A stretch of DNA of 64,000 nt from Geothrix paludis (GCF_022808815.1 NZ_JAKZLC010000003.1:1-64000); one strand, 5' to 3'. Numbered from the stretch's first letter, positions 16,225 to 28,183 are shown. Numbers and translations: made by a program. The notes: generated by a model not told the origin, from the sequence alone.

Positions 16225-18120
16225 ATGAGCAGGATCCCAGCCTGGACGAGCCTTTGCGGGGTCCTTCTCCTGGTGACCGCCGCCCTGATCGGTTGCGGAA
16301 AGGGGGCCACCGATCCGGTGACGTACTACGGCTACTACCACCCGGCCGGCTGGATCAACGAGCACGCCGGCAAGGCCATGGCGGATGTGGGCAGCTGCGC
16401 CAAGTGCCACGAACTGACGGTCCTGAAGGTCGGCAGCGGCGTGCCGTCCTGCATGACCTCGGCCTGCCACCACGGCACCCAGCCCGGCTGGGCGAACGCG
16501 GATCTCCACGGGCTGCGGGCGAAGCTGGCGGCGGGCCCTTCGGGCGGAAGCTTCGCCTCCTGCCAGATCTGCCACGGGAAGGACTTCTCCGGGGGCGGTT
16601 CGGCGAACGCCTGCGCGACCTGCCACGGGGTCCAGGCGCCGCACCCCGCCAAGCCATGGCGCCTCTCCGCCGGATCGCTCCACACGCACACCACCACGGA
16701 TCCCTCCAACGCCGCGGTCTGCGCCCAGTGCCACTACCCGGGCTCCCCCAACAACCCCGCGGGGCATCCGGCCGCGCCGGCCCCAGCGGGCACGCAGCCC
16801 GGCTGCTACAACGCCACCCTCTGCCACGCGAACGCCGGCGCGCCCCATCCGCTCGGCCCCATCTGGACGGATGCCACGAGCCCCTCGTTCCATGGGATCC
16901 AGGCCAAGCAGGACCTGCTCTACTGCCAGAGCTGCCACGGCACGCCCGGCACTCCGAAGTTCGATGGCGGCACAGCGTCGACGGCCTGCTCCGCCTGCCA
17001 CACGGCGGCCTTCGCCCATTCCACGACCTGGTACCAGGATCCGGTCCAGACCTTCCCCGGCTATGTGCCTTCGCATCGCAACGCGGGCAGTCTCGCGGCC
17101 TGCCAGGCCTGCCATGACGGCCTCGTCCAGGGCCGGACCGCACCCCTGCCCGCGGCTCCGAGCTGCTACTCGGCCTCCTTCGACAACGGCGTCCACGGCA
17201 CGGTCGGATGCCACTCCAACGGCCCCGCCGCGCCCAACCATCCTGTCCCCTTCACGGGCACGACCCACACGACGGTGACCCAGGCCCAGTTCACCGCGGA
17301 CTGCGCGTCCTGCCATGCGGTGGCCGGGACCTCTCCGGTGTCGGGGGCGCCGCTTTGCAGCGTGTGCCACCAGGCCGCCTCCCCCCTGGACGCCGGGAAG
17401 GGCCCGGGGACTTGCCTCTCCTGCCACGTGGGCGCGGCCGGCCTGCCCGCCGGTCCCACGGGCACGGCCTTCCCCAGCCTGGCCGGAGCTCATGCCAAGC
17501 ATATGGGCCTGCGGACCTCCCTGACCTGCAACACCTGCCACAACGGCATCGGCGCCGGCAGCCTGACGCACTACAACGCCGCCAACGCGCGCGTCTCCCA
17601 GCCGACCTCCCCGGCCCCGGTGGCCATGGTGGCCACCTTCAACGCCCAGTCGGGCACGGCCGGGTTCACTGCCGCCGCGCTGACCTGCTCCAACGTGAGC
17701 TGCCACGGCGGCCAGACGACCCCCAACTGGCAGACGGGGACGCTCGCCGTGAATGCCACCACCTACTGCCAGGCCTGCCACAAGATCGCCTCCACGCCCA
17801 CGCAGTACAACGACGCCACGGGCCGGCATAACAACCCGAGCGACCACAACCAGACCTGCGACTACTGCCATGACATGACGCAGGCCAAGCCGGGCGCCCA
17901 GAACCACTTCAAGTACCTCGACACCACCGCGGTCAGCGGAGCCGTCACCGGCGCGCCCGCCGACCAGTTCCCCAGTGACACCATCCGGTTCGGAGGCGGC
18001 TCGCAGCCGGCCACCGGCGCGCTCACCTACACCGTCACGTCCAGCACCCAGGGGCAGGGCGGTTGTGCGCTCAGCTGCCACGGCCAGACCCACACCACCT
18101 CCGGGAACACCTGGAACTGA
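16225..18120 (+). CDS. Multiheme c-type cytochrome lipoprotein (13 CXXCH motifs plus CX4CH variants)
   Basis: A 631-residue exported electron carrier. The N-terminus is a lipoprotein signal (VTAALIGC, acylated Cys24), preceded by a GGAGGTGCCAGC ribosome-binding site. I count 13 canonical CXXCH heme sites (including CAKCH, CQICH, CATCH, CAQCH, CQSCH, CSACH, CASCH, CSVCH, CLSCH, CNTCH and CDYCH). There are also wider-spaced cysteine-CH motifs: CMTSACH, CSNVSCH, CYNATLCH and CALSCH. The CSNVSCHGG ... CQACH unit is the CX4CH/CXXCH arrangement seen in Geobacter outer-membrane cytochromes. The product is probably a periplasmic-side or surface lipoprotein in extracellular or trans-outer-membrane electron transfer. 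It leads a four-gene cluster with a monoheme cytochrome, a beta-barrel and a membrane protein with a heme motif. Confidence 0.92.
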   Translation: MSRIPAWTSLCGVLLLVTAALIGCGKGATDPVTYYGYYHPAGWINEHAGKAMADVGSCAKCHELTVLKVGSGVPSCMTSACHHGTQPGWANADLHGLRAKLAAGPSGGSFASCQICHGKDFSGGGSANACATCHGVQAPHPAKPWRLSAGSLHTHTTTDPSNAAVCAQCHYPGSPNNPAGHPAAPAPAGTQPGCYNATLCHANAGAPHPLGPIWTDATSPSFHGIQAKQDLLYCQSCHGTPGTPKFDGGTASTACSACHTAAFAHSTTWYQDPVQTFPGYVPSHRNAGSLAACQACHDGLVQGRTAPLPAAPSCYSASFDNGVHGTVGCHSNGPAAPNHPVPFTGTTHTTVTQAQFTADCASCHAVAGTSPVSGAPLCSVCHQAASPLDAGKGPGTCLSCHVGAAGLPAGPTGTAFPSLAGAHAKHMGLRTSLTCNTCHNGIGAGSLTHYNAANARVSQPTSPAPVAMVATFNAQSGTAGFTAAALTCSNVSCHGGQTTPNWQTGTLAVNATTYCQACHKIASTPTQYNDATGRHNNPSDHNQTCDYCHDMTQAKPGAQNHFKYLDTTAVSGAVTGAPADQFPSDTIRFGGGSQPATGALTYTVTSSTQGQGGCALSCHGQTHTTSGNTWN

Positions 18121-18160
18121 CGCCTACCGCCTTTCAACCCTCCCCATAGGAGATTCCTCC

Positions 18161-18514
18161 ATGAGCCGTGCCATCCTGCCCCTCCTGCTGCTCGCCGGCG
18201 TCACGCTGACCGCCGGGGACCCCGCCAAGGACCTGCCCAAGTTCCAGGGCGATCTCCAGAAGTACTGGACCGATGCCTGCGCCCGCTGCCACGGCGTCAA
18301 CGGCAACGGCCGCGACAACAGCGGCAAGCCGCTCCCCGATGCCGGCTTCGACTTCACCGATAGCCGCAAGGCCAACAAGAAGAAGGACAGCGACTGGGTG
18401 AAGGTCACCATGCAGGGCAAGGACAAGATGCCGGCCTTCAAGGACAAGATGTCCGAGGCTGACGCCCAGAGGATGATCACGGACATCGTCCGCAAGTTCG
18501 CCGCCAAGCGCTGA
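18161..18514 (+). CDS. Small monoheme cytochrome c
   Basis: A 117-residue periplasmic protein with a cleavable signal (MSRAILPLLLLAGVTLTAG). The class I cytochrome c domain has one heme site CARCHGVNGNG and a likely axial Met in GKDKMPAF near residue 89, followed by the usual C-terminal helix with DIVRKFAAKR. The ribosome-binding site AGGAGATTCCTCC lies directly before ATG. It lies 40 bp downstream of the multiheme cytochrome and 11 bp upstream of the beta-barrel gene, so it is probably their soluble electron shuttle. Confidence 0.92.
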   Translation: MSRAILPLLLLAGVTLTAGDPAKDLPKFQGDLQKYWTDACARCHGVNGNGRDNSGKPLPDAGFDFTDSRKANKKKDSDWVKVTMQGKDKMPAFKDKMSEADAQRMITDIVRKFAAKR

Positions 18515-18525
18515 GTGGAGGTCGG

Positions 18526-19392
18526 ATGCCACGGAAGCTTCTCTCCCTCGCCTGCGCCCTCGGAGCCGCGGGTGCCCTCCACGCCGAGTCCTCGGACTAT
18601 CCTCTGGCCATCAACCTCCCCACGGCCGAGCGGATGCAGTTCTGGGACATCGGCCTCGCCTTCACCCACCGCTTCGTCACCCCGGTGAAGGACCACGGCA
18701 AGGATGTCTACGGCCTGGACGGCTACGCCTATGCCGGACTGGGGTTCACCTTCGGGATCAAGCCGGTCCCGGGCCTCAATGCGTTCATCTACCGCACGGC
18801 GGACAACAAGACCTTCACCTTCGGCCTGCAGCAGCAGGTGCTGGACCTGGATCGCATCCGCATGGCCGTGCGGGCCGAGCGGTTCGACGAGGTGGTGCCG
18901 GCCACCACCACACCCATCGGAAGGGTGGGCGTCGCCGGTGGCGTCTTCCAGGTTCCCACGGAGATCTTCCTCACGGACGACATCATCTTCTCGGTGGTGC
19001 CCACCTACATCACGAAGACCACCACCACCGACACGATCCTGGCGGTGCCGCCCGGGGCCGCGCCCAACACCTCGCCCAACACGGGAGGCGTGTTCAACGT
19101 GGGCCTGGGCCTGCGCATCGGGTTCACCGAAAAGTTCTCCTTCATGGGCGAGTACTATCCGCGGCCGTCCAAGTTCGCCCACGCCACGCCCGGCGTCGTG
19201 ACGGACGGCAGCACCTACCGGCCGGGCTTCGCCGCCGGCGTCTCCTACCGGACCTTCAAGCACCGCTTCACCCTCATCGGCACGAACGTTCCGGGCACCA
19301 CGGCCAACCAGGTCCTCAGCGGAGACTACGGGGGCGGGCCCAGGTCCTCCTCCCAGTGGTCCATCGGCTTCAACGTCGTCCGCGTGTTCTGA
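18526..19392 (+). CDS. Outer-membrane beta-barrel protein (DUF5777-like)
   Basis: A 288-residue protein with a signal peptide (about 1-20, ending ALHAES). The mature part has alternating hydrophobic/polar strands, many Gly/Tyr/Phe turns and a C-terminal aromatic residue (IGFNVVRVF), all typical of outer-membrane barrels. LPTAERMQFWDIGLAFTHRF and the GEYYPRP segment recall DUF5777 barrels, which often sit beside cytochrome c genes. Position after two cytochromes suggests a porin through which the multiheme protein, or electrons, could cross the outer membrane. The function is inferred; the barrel nature is well supported. Confidence 0.85.
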   Translation: MPRKLLSLACALGAAGALHAESSDYPLAINLPTAERMQFWDIGLAFTHRFVTPVKDHGKDVYGLDGYAYAGLGFTFGIKPVPGLNAFIYRTADNKTFTFGLQQQVLDLDRIRMAVRAERFDEVVPATTTPIGRVGVAGGVFQVPTEIFLTDDIIFSVVPTYITKTTTTDTILAVPPGAAPNTSPNTGGVFNVGLGLRIGFTEKFSFMGEYYPRPSKFAHATPGVVTDGSTYRPGFAAGVSYRTFKHRFTLIGTNVPGTTANQVLSGDYGGGPRSSSQWSIGFNVVRVF

Positions 19393-19404
19393 GGTCACCC
19401 GCCC

Positions 19405-20382
19405 GTGTCCACCACCTCCCTGCTCGAGTTCATCGCCCGGGAGCACCCGGCCTTCGTCCACATCCCCCTGGGCCTGATCGCCGTGCTGCCGCTGGCCATG
19501 CTGGCCTCCTTCCATCCGAGGCATGTCCGCCTGTGGACGGGCACCTCATTCTTCCTGGCCCTCGTGGGATGGCTGGGCAGCACCGTGGCCCTGGCCAGCG
19601 GCCTCCTGTGGGGGCGCCAGATCGCGCTCATCCCGCCCGGGGCCTTCCTGCCGCGAGTGGCCACCGAGAAGCAGGTCCTGCAGCGGATCCTGCAGCTCCA
19701 CGAGCTGGCGGCCTTCAGCGGGTTCCTGATCGGTGGCCTCTGCCTCTGGCTGCTCTGGCGCGCTTGGCGCCGGCTCGATGCCCCCGCGGCACTGGGTCGT
19801 CCCAGGCGGGGGGGGCGCCGGTTCTGGGAACGGGGGGTGGGGGCGGGTCCGTTGCTGGTGGGCGTCATCTGGCTGGGGTGCTGGGGCTTCAGCGGGAAGC
19901 TGGGCGGCATCATGGTCTTCGGCAACGAGGAGACCAACCGGGCCGCGGCGGAGGCGGACGCCGCCAAGCGCGCCGACACCGAGGCGGACCTGCCCATCCG
20001 GGCCCTGGACTATGCCAGCCTGGAACCGGCCACGCCGGCGCCGATGCGGAGCAGGGCCCACGGCGACCGCTGGCTGCGCGCCTGGATCACCGCCTCGGGG
20101 ATCGACGCCTACCGTGCCGGCCAGCCGCTTCCCCCGGGGGCCTACGCGGTGCTCTCCACCTACGAGGACGACCACGGCCGGCCCGGGACCGAGCCGGGTC
20201 CGCTCTACATGAGGGAGACGAAGGCCGACGGAACCAGCGCCTTCGTCTTCTACTGGCCCCGGGTGCCGGAGGCCCGGCGCGGAGAGGTGGAGGGCCAGGA
20301 CGGGGTCTACTGGCGGAGTCCCGACCCGCACCTGGCGGCCTGCGGGGACTGCCACGCGAAACCCGGCGCGGCCCGGAAATAG
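19405..20382 (+). CDS. DUF2231-like membrane protein with C-terminal P460-like heme-binding domain
   Basis: A 325-residue protein starting at GTG, with GAGG a little upstream. The N-terminal half has four hydrophobic helices and the EHPAFVHIPLGL motif of DUF2231-like membrane proteins. After a hydrophilic linker, the C-terminal domain (about 215-325) contains a WITASGIDAYRAG segment, a FYWPRVPEA strand and a single CGDCH heme site at the very end, resembling cytochrome P460-type domains. It could be the inner-membrane electron entry point for the preceding cytochromes. The P460 label is tentative; a generic monoheme domain is the alternative. Confidence 0.75.
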   Translation: MSTTSLLEFIAREHPAFVHIPLGLIAVLPLAMLASFHPRHVRLWTGTSFFLALVGWLGSTVALASGLLWGRQIALIPPGAFLPRVATEKQVLQRILQLHELAAFSGFLIGGLCLWLLWRAWRRLDAPAALGRPRRGGRRFWERGVGAGPLLVGVIWLGCWGFSGKLGGIMVFGNEETNRAAAEADAAKRADTEADLPIRALDYASLEPATPAPMRSRAHGDRWLRAWITASGIDAYRAGQPLPPGAYAVLSTYEDDHGRPGTEPGPLYMRETKADGTSAFVFYWPRVPEARRGEVEGQDGVYWRSPDPHLAACGDCHAKPGAARK

Positions 20383-20396
20383 GATCGCCCCGGGTT

Positions 20397-20436
20397 GACC
20401 TCAAGACACGAGGCTGACACCGTCGTGCCTGAGGTC
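20397..20436 (+). promoter_or_regulatory. Leader hairpin covering the ribosome-binding site of the BNR-repeat gene
   Basis: GACCTCA (20397-20403) pairs with TGAGGTC (20430-20436), and CACGA (20407-20411) with TCGTG (20423-20427). The likely Shine-Dalgarno GAGG (20431-20434) lies in the 3' arm, 4 bp before the ATG at 20441. There is no T-run, so it is not a terminator. It may restrain translation of the downstream gene. Confidence 0.4.
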
Positions 20437-20440
20437 CCCC

Positions 20441-23125
20441 ATGCGCCTGATGATCCTGAGCCCCCTGGCCCTGTCGATCTGCCTGGCTTCGCCGCTGGCC
20501 GCCGCGGGTCGCCCCCGGAAGGCTGAGCCCGCGGCGCCGCCCGCGGCCCCGGCCCTCCCGGTGGACGCCACCTTCCTGAAGCCCCTCAAGGCCAGGGCCA
20601 TCGGCCCCGCCGTCATGGGCGGGCGCATCTCCGACGTGGCCGTGGATCCCTCGGATCCCTTCACCTGGTACGTGGCCCTCGCCCACGGCGGCGTGATGAA
20701 GACCACCGACGCGGGCGCCAGCTTCCAGCCCGTCTTCGACAAGACGGGCGTAGCTTCCATCGGCGCCTTGGCCGTCTCGCCGGCCAACCCCAAGGTGGTG
20801 TGGGCCGGCACGGGCGAGGCCAACGACCGCAACAGCTCTGGCTGGGGCAAGGGCGTCTTCCGCAGTGAGGATGGCGGGGCCACCTGGGGCGCGGCGGGGC
20901 TTACTGCCAGCCGCTGCATCGCGCGCCTGGCCGTCCACCCGAAAGACGAGGCCGTGGCCTATGCGGCGGCCATGGGCGACCTGTGGACGCCGGGCGGCGA
21001 GCGGGGACTCTACAAGACCACCGACGGCGGGAAGAGCTGGAAGGCCGTGCTCACCGCCCTGGCGCCCTTCGGCGACCGGGTGGGCTGCGGGGATGTGGTG
21101 CTGGACCCGCGGAACCCCGACACCGTCTATGCGGCCCTCTACGCGCGACGCCGCTTCCCCTGGGCCTTCCAGGCGGGGCCGGCGGCCACAGAGGGGCGTG
21201 ACCTGGGCGGGATCTTCCGCAGCACGGACGGCGGGGCCACCTGGACCAAGCTCACGAAGGGCCTGCCGGCGGGCACCGGGCGCATCGGCCTGGCCGTCGG
21301 CGCCTCCAAGCCAGGCGTGGTCATGGCCGTGGTGCAGAGTGACGAGGGCGGCACCGTCCCCATCATGGACATCATGAGCAAGGCCGGCGGCACCTTCCGC
21401 TCCGAGGATGGCGGCGACACCTGGACCCGCACCAGCCCCCTGAACCCCCGCCCCTTCTACTTCAGCCAGATCCGCATCGCCCCGGATGACGACCGCCGCG
21501 TCTACGTCCTGGGTTTCGGCCTGCACGTCTCCGAGGATGGCGCCGCCACCTGGCGGGAGGACCGCTCCGAGAAGGTGCATCCCGATCTTCACGCCCTGGC
21601 CTTCGATCCCAAGGCCCCGAAGCACCTCCTGCTGGGGACCGATGGCGGCCTGTACCAGAGCCATTCCGCCGGCGCCTCCTGGGAGGCGCTGAACCGCTTC
21701 CCCGCCGGGGAGTACTACCGCATCGCCGTGGACGACAGCACGCCCTACCGGGTGGCGGGCGGGCTCCAGGACAACCGGAACTGGGTGGGACCCGGCCGCA
21801 CCTTCAGCAAGGACGGCATCCTCAACCAGGACTGGACGAACCTGGGCGGTGGCGACGGTTTTCACGTGCTGTTCGATCCCGCCGACGCCGGTGTCCTGTT
21901 CGCGGAAAGCCAGGGAGGATCCATCTTCCGGGTGAACCTCCGCAGCGGGGCCATGAAGTTCCTGCGGCCCGAGCCCGCCGAGGGCCAGGAGGCCTACCGC
22001 TTCCACTGGGCCAGCCCCTTCCTCCGCAGCCGCCATGCCAAGGACGTGCTCTACCTGGCGGGCAACCGTGTGTTCAAGCTCACGGACCGAGGCGAGCGCT
22101 GGAAGCCCATCAGCCCCGACCTCACCACCCAGGATCCGAAGCGGACCCGCACCAGCGGCAGTGGCGCCGAGACCTACGGCGTGATCTACACCCTGGCCGA
22201 ATCCCCGGCCAAGGCCGGGCTGCTCTGGGCCGGCACCGATGACGGCAAGGTCTGGCGCACCGAGGACGAGGGCGGCACCTGGACCGACCTGACGCCGAAC
22301 CTGCCGGCGGCCGTGAAGGGCCAGTGGATCCAGCGCCTCGAGGCCGGCCGGGAGCCCGGCGTGGCCTACCTGGCGGTCCAGGCCCACCGGACCGGTTCGT
22401 ACGCGCCGCTGGTCTACCGCACGGCGGACGGCGGGAAGACCTGGCAGGGGCTTGGCGCGGGCCTGCCCCAGGACCAGCCGGCCCATGTGGTGAAGGAGGA
22501 TCCGGTCAACCCGAAGGTGCTCTACTGCGGCACCGAGGGCGGCCTGTTCGTGAGCCTGGACCAGGGCCAGCGCTGGCTACCTCTGGGCGATCTGCCGCCG
22601 GTGCCCGTGGACGACCTGGCCATCCAGGCCCGGGAGAACGATCTGGTCATCGCCACTCACGGCCGCAGCCTCTACGTGCTGGACGACCTCTCCGTGCTGC
22701 AGGGCTTGTCTCCGGAGGTGCTGGGCGGGGAGCTGCACCTCTTCGCGCCCCGGCGCGTCCTGGCCCGCCAGCTCCTGCCCGGAAACGCCAGCGAGGAGGG
22801 GAAGGCCGGGACCTTCCGGGGGACCAACCCGCCCCTGGGCGCCACCTTCCAGATCTACCTCAAGGCCGACACCGGGGAGGACCTGAGCTTGGCCATCAAT
22901 GCTCCGGACGGGCGGCCGGTGGCCAACCTCAAGGCGCCGGGCCGGGCCGGCCTCCAGCGCATCGCCTGGGACCTGAAGCCCACCTCGGACCTGGTTTCCG
23001 AGTACCGCGGCGAAGGCTCGAAGTTCGTCAAGCCAGGCCCCTACACCGTCACCGTGACCCGGGGTTCGGCGAAGGCCACGGGGACGATCCAGGTGGAGGT
23101 CGGCGAGGATCTGGAGACGCGCTGA
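20441..23125 (+). CDS. Secreted BNR/sortilin-type beta-propeller protein
   Basis: An 894-residue exported protein (signal MRLMILSPLALSICLASPLAA, then a Pro/Ala linker). Two propeller regions carry repeated Asp-box sequences such as TTDAGASFQ, SEDGGATW, TTDGGKSW and STDGGATW, with GGR and GTGEAN segments as in the VPS10/sortilin-related 'glycosyl hydrolase' annotations of Bacteroidota and Acidobacteriota. A C-terminal immunoglobulin-like part (about 790-894) ends GTIQVEVGEDLETR. No glycosidase catalytic residues can be assigned, so a binding or scaffold role is as likely as hydrolysis. It converges with a hybrid kinase with 1 bp between stops. Confidence 0.85.
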   Translation: MRLMILSPLALSICLASPLAAAGRPRKAEPAAPPAAPALPVDATFLKPLKARAIGPAVMGGRISDVAVDPSDPFTWYVALAHGGVMKTTDAGASFQPVFDKTGVASIGALAVSPANPKVVWAGTGEANDRNSSGWGKGVFRSEDGGATWGAAGLTASRCIARLAVHPKDEAVAYAAAMGDLWTPGGERGLYKTTDGGKSWKAVLTALAPFGDRVGCGDVVLDPRNPDTVYAALYARRRFPWAFQAGPAATEGRDLGGIFRSTDGGATWTKLTKGLPAGTGRIGLAVGASKPGVVMAVVQSDEGGTVPIMDIMSKAGGTFRSEDGGDTWTRTSPLNPRPFYFSQIRIAPDDDRRVYVLGFGLHVSEDGAATWREDRSEKVHPDLHALAFDPKAPKHLLLGTDGGLYQSHSAGASWEALNRFPAGEYYRIAVDDSTPYRVAGGLQDNRNWVGPGRTFSKDGILNQDWTNLGGGDGFHVLFDPADAGVLFAESQGGSIFRVNLRSGAMKFLRPEPAEGQEAYRFHWASPFLRSRHAKDVLYLAGNRVFKLTDRGERWKPISPDLTTQDPKRTRTSGSGAETYGVIYTLAESPAKAGLLWAGTDDGKVWRTEDEGGTWTDLTPNLPAAVKGQWIQRLEAGREPGVAYLAVQAHRTGSYAPLVYRTADGGKTWQGLGAGLPQDQPAHVVKEDPVNPKVLYCGTEGGLFVSLDQGQRWLPLGDLPPVPVDDLAIQARENDLVIATHGRSLYVLDDLSVLQGLSPEVLGGELHLFAPRRVLARQLLPGNASEEGKAGTFRGTNPPLGATFQIYLKADTGEDLSLAINAPDGRPVANLKAPGRAGLQRIAWDLKPTSDLVSEYRGEGSKFVKPGPYTVTVTRGSAKATGTIQVEVGEDLETR

Positions 23126-23126
23126 C

Positions 23127-25445
23127 CTAGCGGGTCCCAGAGGCCCCCAGCATCTCGGCCATGAGGGCGAGCAGCCGCGACAGCTCGAAGGGCTTGGGCA
23201 GGAGCCGCACCCGGGGCACCTTGGCCAGCTTCGCCTCCATGCCCTCCAGTCCCTGGCCGCTCACCAGGATGAAGGGCACCGTCGAGCCCGTGGCGCGGAT
23301 CCGCTCCAGCAGCTCCAGGCCCGTGCAGTCGGGCATGCGATGGTCGCTCAGCACCAGGTCGAAGCGGCCCGTCTGCCAGGCCTGCCAGGCCACGCCGCCG
23401 TCCGGGGTCGCCGTGACCTGGGCCCGGGCCAGGGTCAGGGCGTCCGCCAGCATGTCGCGCAGCAGGGCCTCATCCTCGGCCACCAGGATCCGCCGTCCGG
23501 CCAGGGTTCCCGGGGCCCCGGCGGGATCGGTCGGGGCCGGGGCTTCCTGAGGCGCGTCCGTGGGGATCGGCGGGAGGCACATGCGGAAACAGGCTCCGCC
23601 GCCTGGGGCGTTCTCCGCCCAGATCTGCCCCTGGTGGGCCCGCACGATGCCGAAGACCATGGCCAGGCCCAGGCCGGTGCCCTTGGTCGAATCCTTGGTG
23701 GTGACAAAGGGCTCGAAGATGTGCGGCAGGAGGTGGTCGGGGATGCCCGTGCCCGTGTCCTGGACCTCCATGCAGACCTGCCCTTCCTCGCCCAGGAAGG
23801 TCCGGAGGGTGAGGCTGCCCCCCGCCGGCATGGCATCTCGTGCGTTCACCACCAGGTTCATGAGCACCTGCTCCAGTTGCACCGAGTCGCCCTCCACCCG
23901 GGGAAGGTTCAGGTCGAGGGCCAGGTGCAGCCGGATCATGCCCCCCAGCAGGCGCTCCATGAGGGCCGCCGTATCGCGGATGAGCGCGTTGAGGTCGAGG
24001 GGCTTCAGCTCCGGCCGCGACTGGTGGCTGAAGGACAGCAGGGCCTTGGTGGTCTGGGCACAGCGTTTCGTGGCCTCCTCGGCGCGGAGGATCCGGGCGA
24101 TCACCGGATGCCCCTCGGGCAGCAGCTCCCGGCTCAGGTGGAGCTGGCCCAGGATCGCGGCCAGCTGGTTGTTGACGTCGTGGGCGATGCCCCCCGCCAG
24201 GGTGCCCACGGTCTCCATGCGCTGGCTGTGCTCCAGCTGGCTCTGCAGGCGGGCGCGGTCCGCGAGGCTCTCGTCCGCCCGGAGGAGGGCGCGCTCCAGG
24301 CTGCGGATCTCCTGGATGTCCGAGCGGACGGTGGGAGCGGGTCCGCCCTGCCCCAGGGTTTCCGCCATGGTTCCGAGGGCGGTGATGGGTTCGGCCACCC
24401 TGCGGGCGATGTGGTGGATGCGCCAGGCCGCCAGGGCGAGGCCGATGATGACCAGGCCGAGCAGGCCCGCCACCCGGAATCCCAGCGGGCCCAGCAGGTC
24501 ATCCTCGGGGATGGCCAGCAACAGCGACCAGTGGAGGCCCGGGAGGCCCTCGAAGGAGCGGGACAGCCCCATGGCCGTCCGGCCCCCCAGGTGGACGCGG
24601 CGGGGCGCCCCATCCCTCGCATCGTCCTCCAGGCGGATCCCCGGATTCGGGAAGCGGGCTTCCGGGGCCTTGAGAAAGGCCTGGCGGCGGTGTTCGGGGG
24701 ACTCGTAGGCCGCATCCCGCGGAAGGATCAGGGCCCGTCCCTGGGGATCCACCACGAGGGATTGGCTGCCGGGCGTGGGCTGGGCGGACCAGACGCGGCG
24801 GGTGAGGTCGTCCAGCAGGAAGTCCAGGGCCACCACGCCCCGGAGGCCGGCCCCGTCACGGAGGGGCAGGGTGTACGTGATGCCGGGATCCTGGGTGGTG
24901 TAGAAGGTGTAGGGCTCGGTCCAGGCCGGGGCCGAGGCCGCCGCCCCGGCGGCGTACCAGGGCCGGGTGCGGGGGTCGTAGGGCATGGGCGTCCACGGCC
25001 CCGGCGCCGCCGGTCCCGCCAGTTCCAGGCGCCGCCAGCGGATCCGGGCCCCGGGCCCCGCGTTCTCCAGTTCCCGGAGGGACCAGACTTGGCCGATTCT
25101 CAGGAAGAGCAGGGATCGCCCCTCCGCGGTGGCCAGGTTGAGGCTGGTGATGCTGTGCTGGGCCGTCAGGGCCGGCAGGATCATCCGGGCGGCCTGCTCG
25201 GGCTGGGCCGGATCCAGGGTCCCGTCCGCCCACCAGTCATGGACCACTTGGCCGAGGGACTGGGAGGCTTGGAGATCGATCCGGAGCAGCTCGTCGAGGT
25301 GGCGCAGCGCCGTCTTGGCCCGGGCGCCCGCCTGCCGCTCCAGCGCCCGCTGCTGGCCCCACCAGGCCAGGCCGAGGAGCAGCGTGAACAGACCCGTCAT
25401 GAGGATCAGGTGATCCCGCAACAGCAGGCGGCGGATGGGAAGCAT
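23127..25445 (-). CDS. Membrane hybrid histidine kinase with periplasmic Cache-type sensor and receiver domain
   Basis: A 772-residue sensor. A first membrane helix (about 13-32) is followed by a periplasmic region of about 270 residues with dCache-like features (YDPRTRPWYAAGA, YTLPLRDGAGLRGVVALDF). A second helix (GLLGLVIIGLALAAW) and a HAMP-like linker come next, then HisKA with acceptor His in GGIAHDVNNQ near 420, HATPase motifs (NLVVNARDA, DTGTGIP, GTGLGLAM), and a C-terminal receiver (VAEDEALLRD near 653, acceptor Asp in LVLSDHRMP near 698). DPRTRPWY is typical of small-molecule-binding Cache domains. It has no adjacent partner; the gene stands alone upstream of a convergent BNR-repeat gene. 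Confidence 0.92.
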   Translation of the reverse strand: MLPIRRLLLRDHLILMTGLFTLLLGLAWWGQQRALERQAGARAKTALRHLDELLRIDLQASQSLGQVVHDWWADGTLDPAQPEQAARMILPALTAQHSITSLNLATAEGRSLLFLRIGQVWSLRELENAGPGARIRWRRLELAGPAAPGPWTPMPYDPRTRPWYAAGAAASAPAWTEPYTFYTTQDPGITYTLPLRDGAGLRGVVALDFLLDDLTRRVWSAQPTPGSQSLVVDPQGRALILPRDAAYESPEHRRQAFLKAPEARFPNPGIRLEDDARDGAPRRVHLGGRTAMGLSRSFEGLPGLHWSLLLAIPEDDLLGPLGFRVAGLLGLVIIGLALAAWRIHHIARRVAEPITALGTMAETLGQGGPAPTVRSDIQEIRSLERALLRADESLADRARLQSQLEHSQRMETVGTLAGGIAHDVNNQLAAILGQLHLSRELLPEGHPVIARILRAEEATKRCAQTTKALLSFSHQSRPELKPLDLNALIRDTAALMERLLGGMIRLHLALDLNLPRVEGDSVQLEQVLMNLVVNARDAMPAGGSLTLRTFLGEEGQVCMEVQDTGTGIPDHLLPHIFEPFVTTKDSTKGTGLGLAMVFGIVRAHQGQIWAENAPGGGACFRMCLPPIPTDAPQEAPAPTDPAGAPGTLAGRRILVAEDEALLRDMLADALTLARAQVTATPDGGVAWQAWQTGRFDLVLSDHRMPDCTGLELLERIRATGSTVPFILVSGQGLEGMEAKLAKVPRVRLLPKPFELSRLLALMAEMLGASGTR

Positions 25446-25519
25446 GGGTGGGACGCCTCCGGGGGAGTACTACCTCCATCTTGTCGGACCCGGAGGGCGG
25501 AAGGTAACCCTTGGCCGGA

Positions 25520-28141
<2,622 letters not shown>

Positions 28142-28183
28142 AGGTGATCCAGGATATCGGACGATCGGAAAGAAAAGCGCGGA

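Noticed and set aside
23123-23130. Convergent stops 1 bp apart (BNR gene and hybrid kinase) as a special regulatory site
   Set aside because: No hairpin or T-run is present; it is simply compact gene packing.
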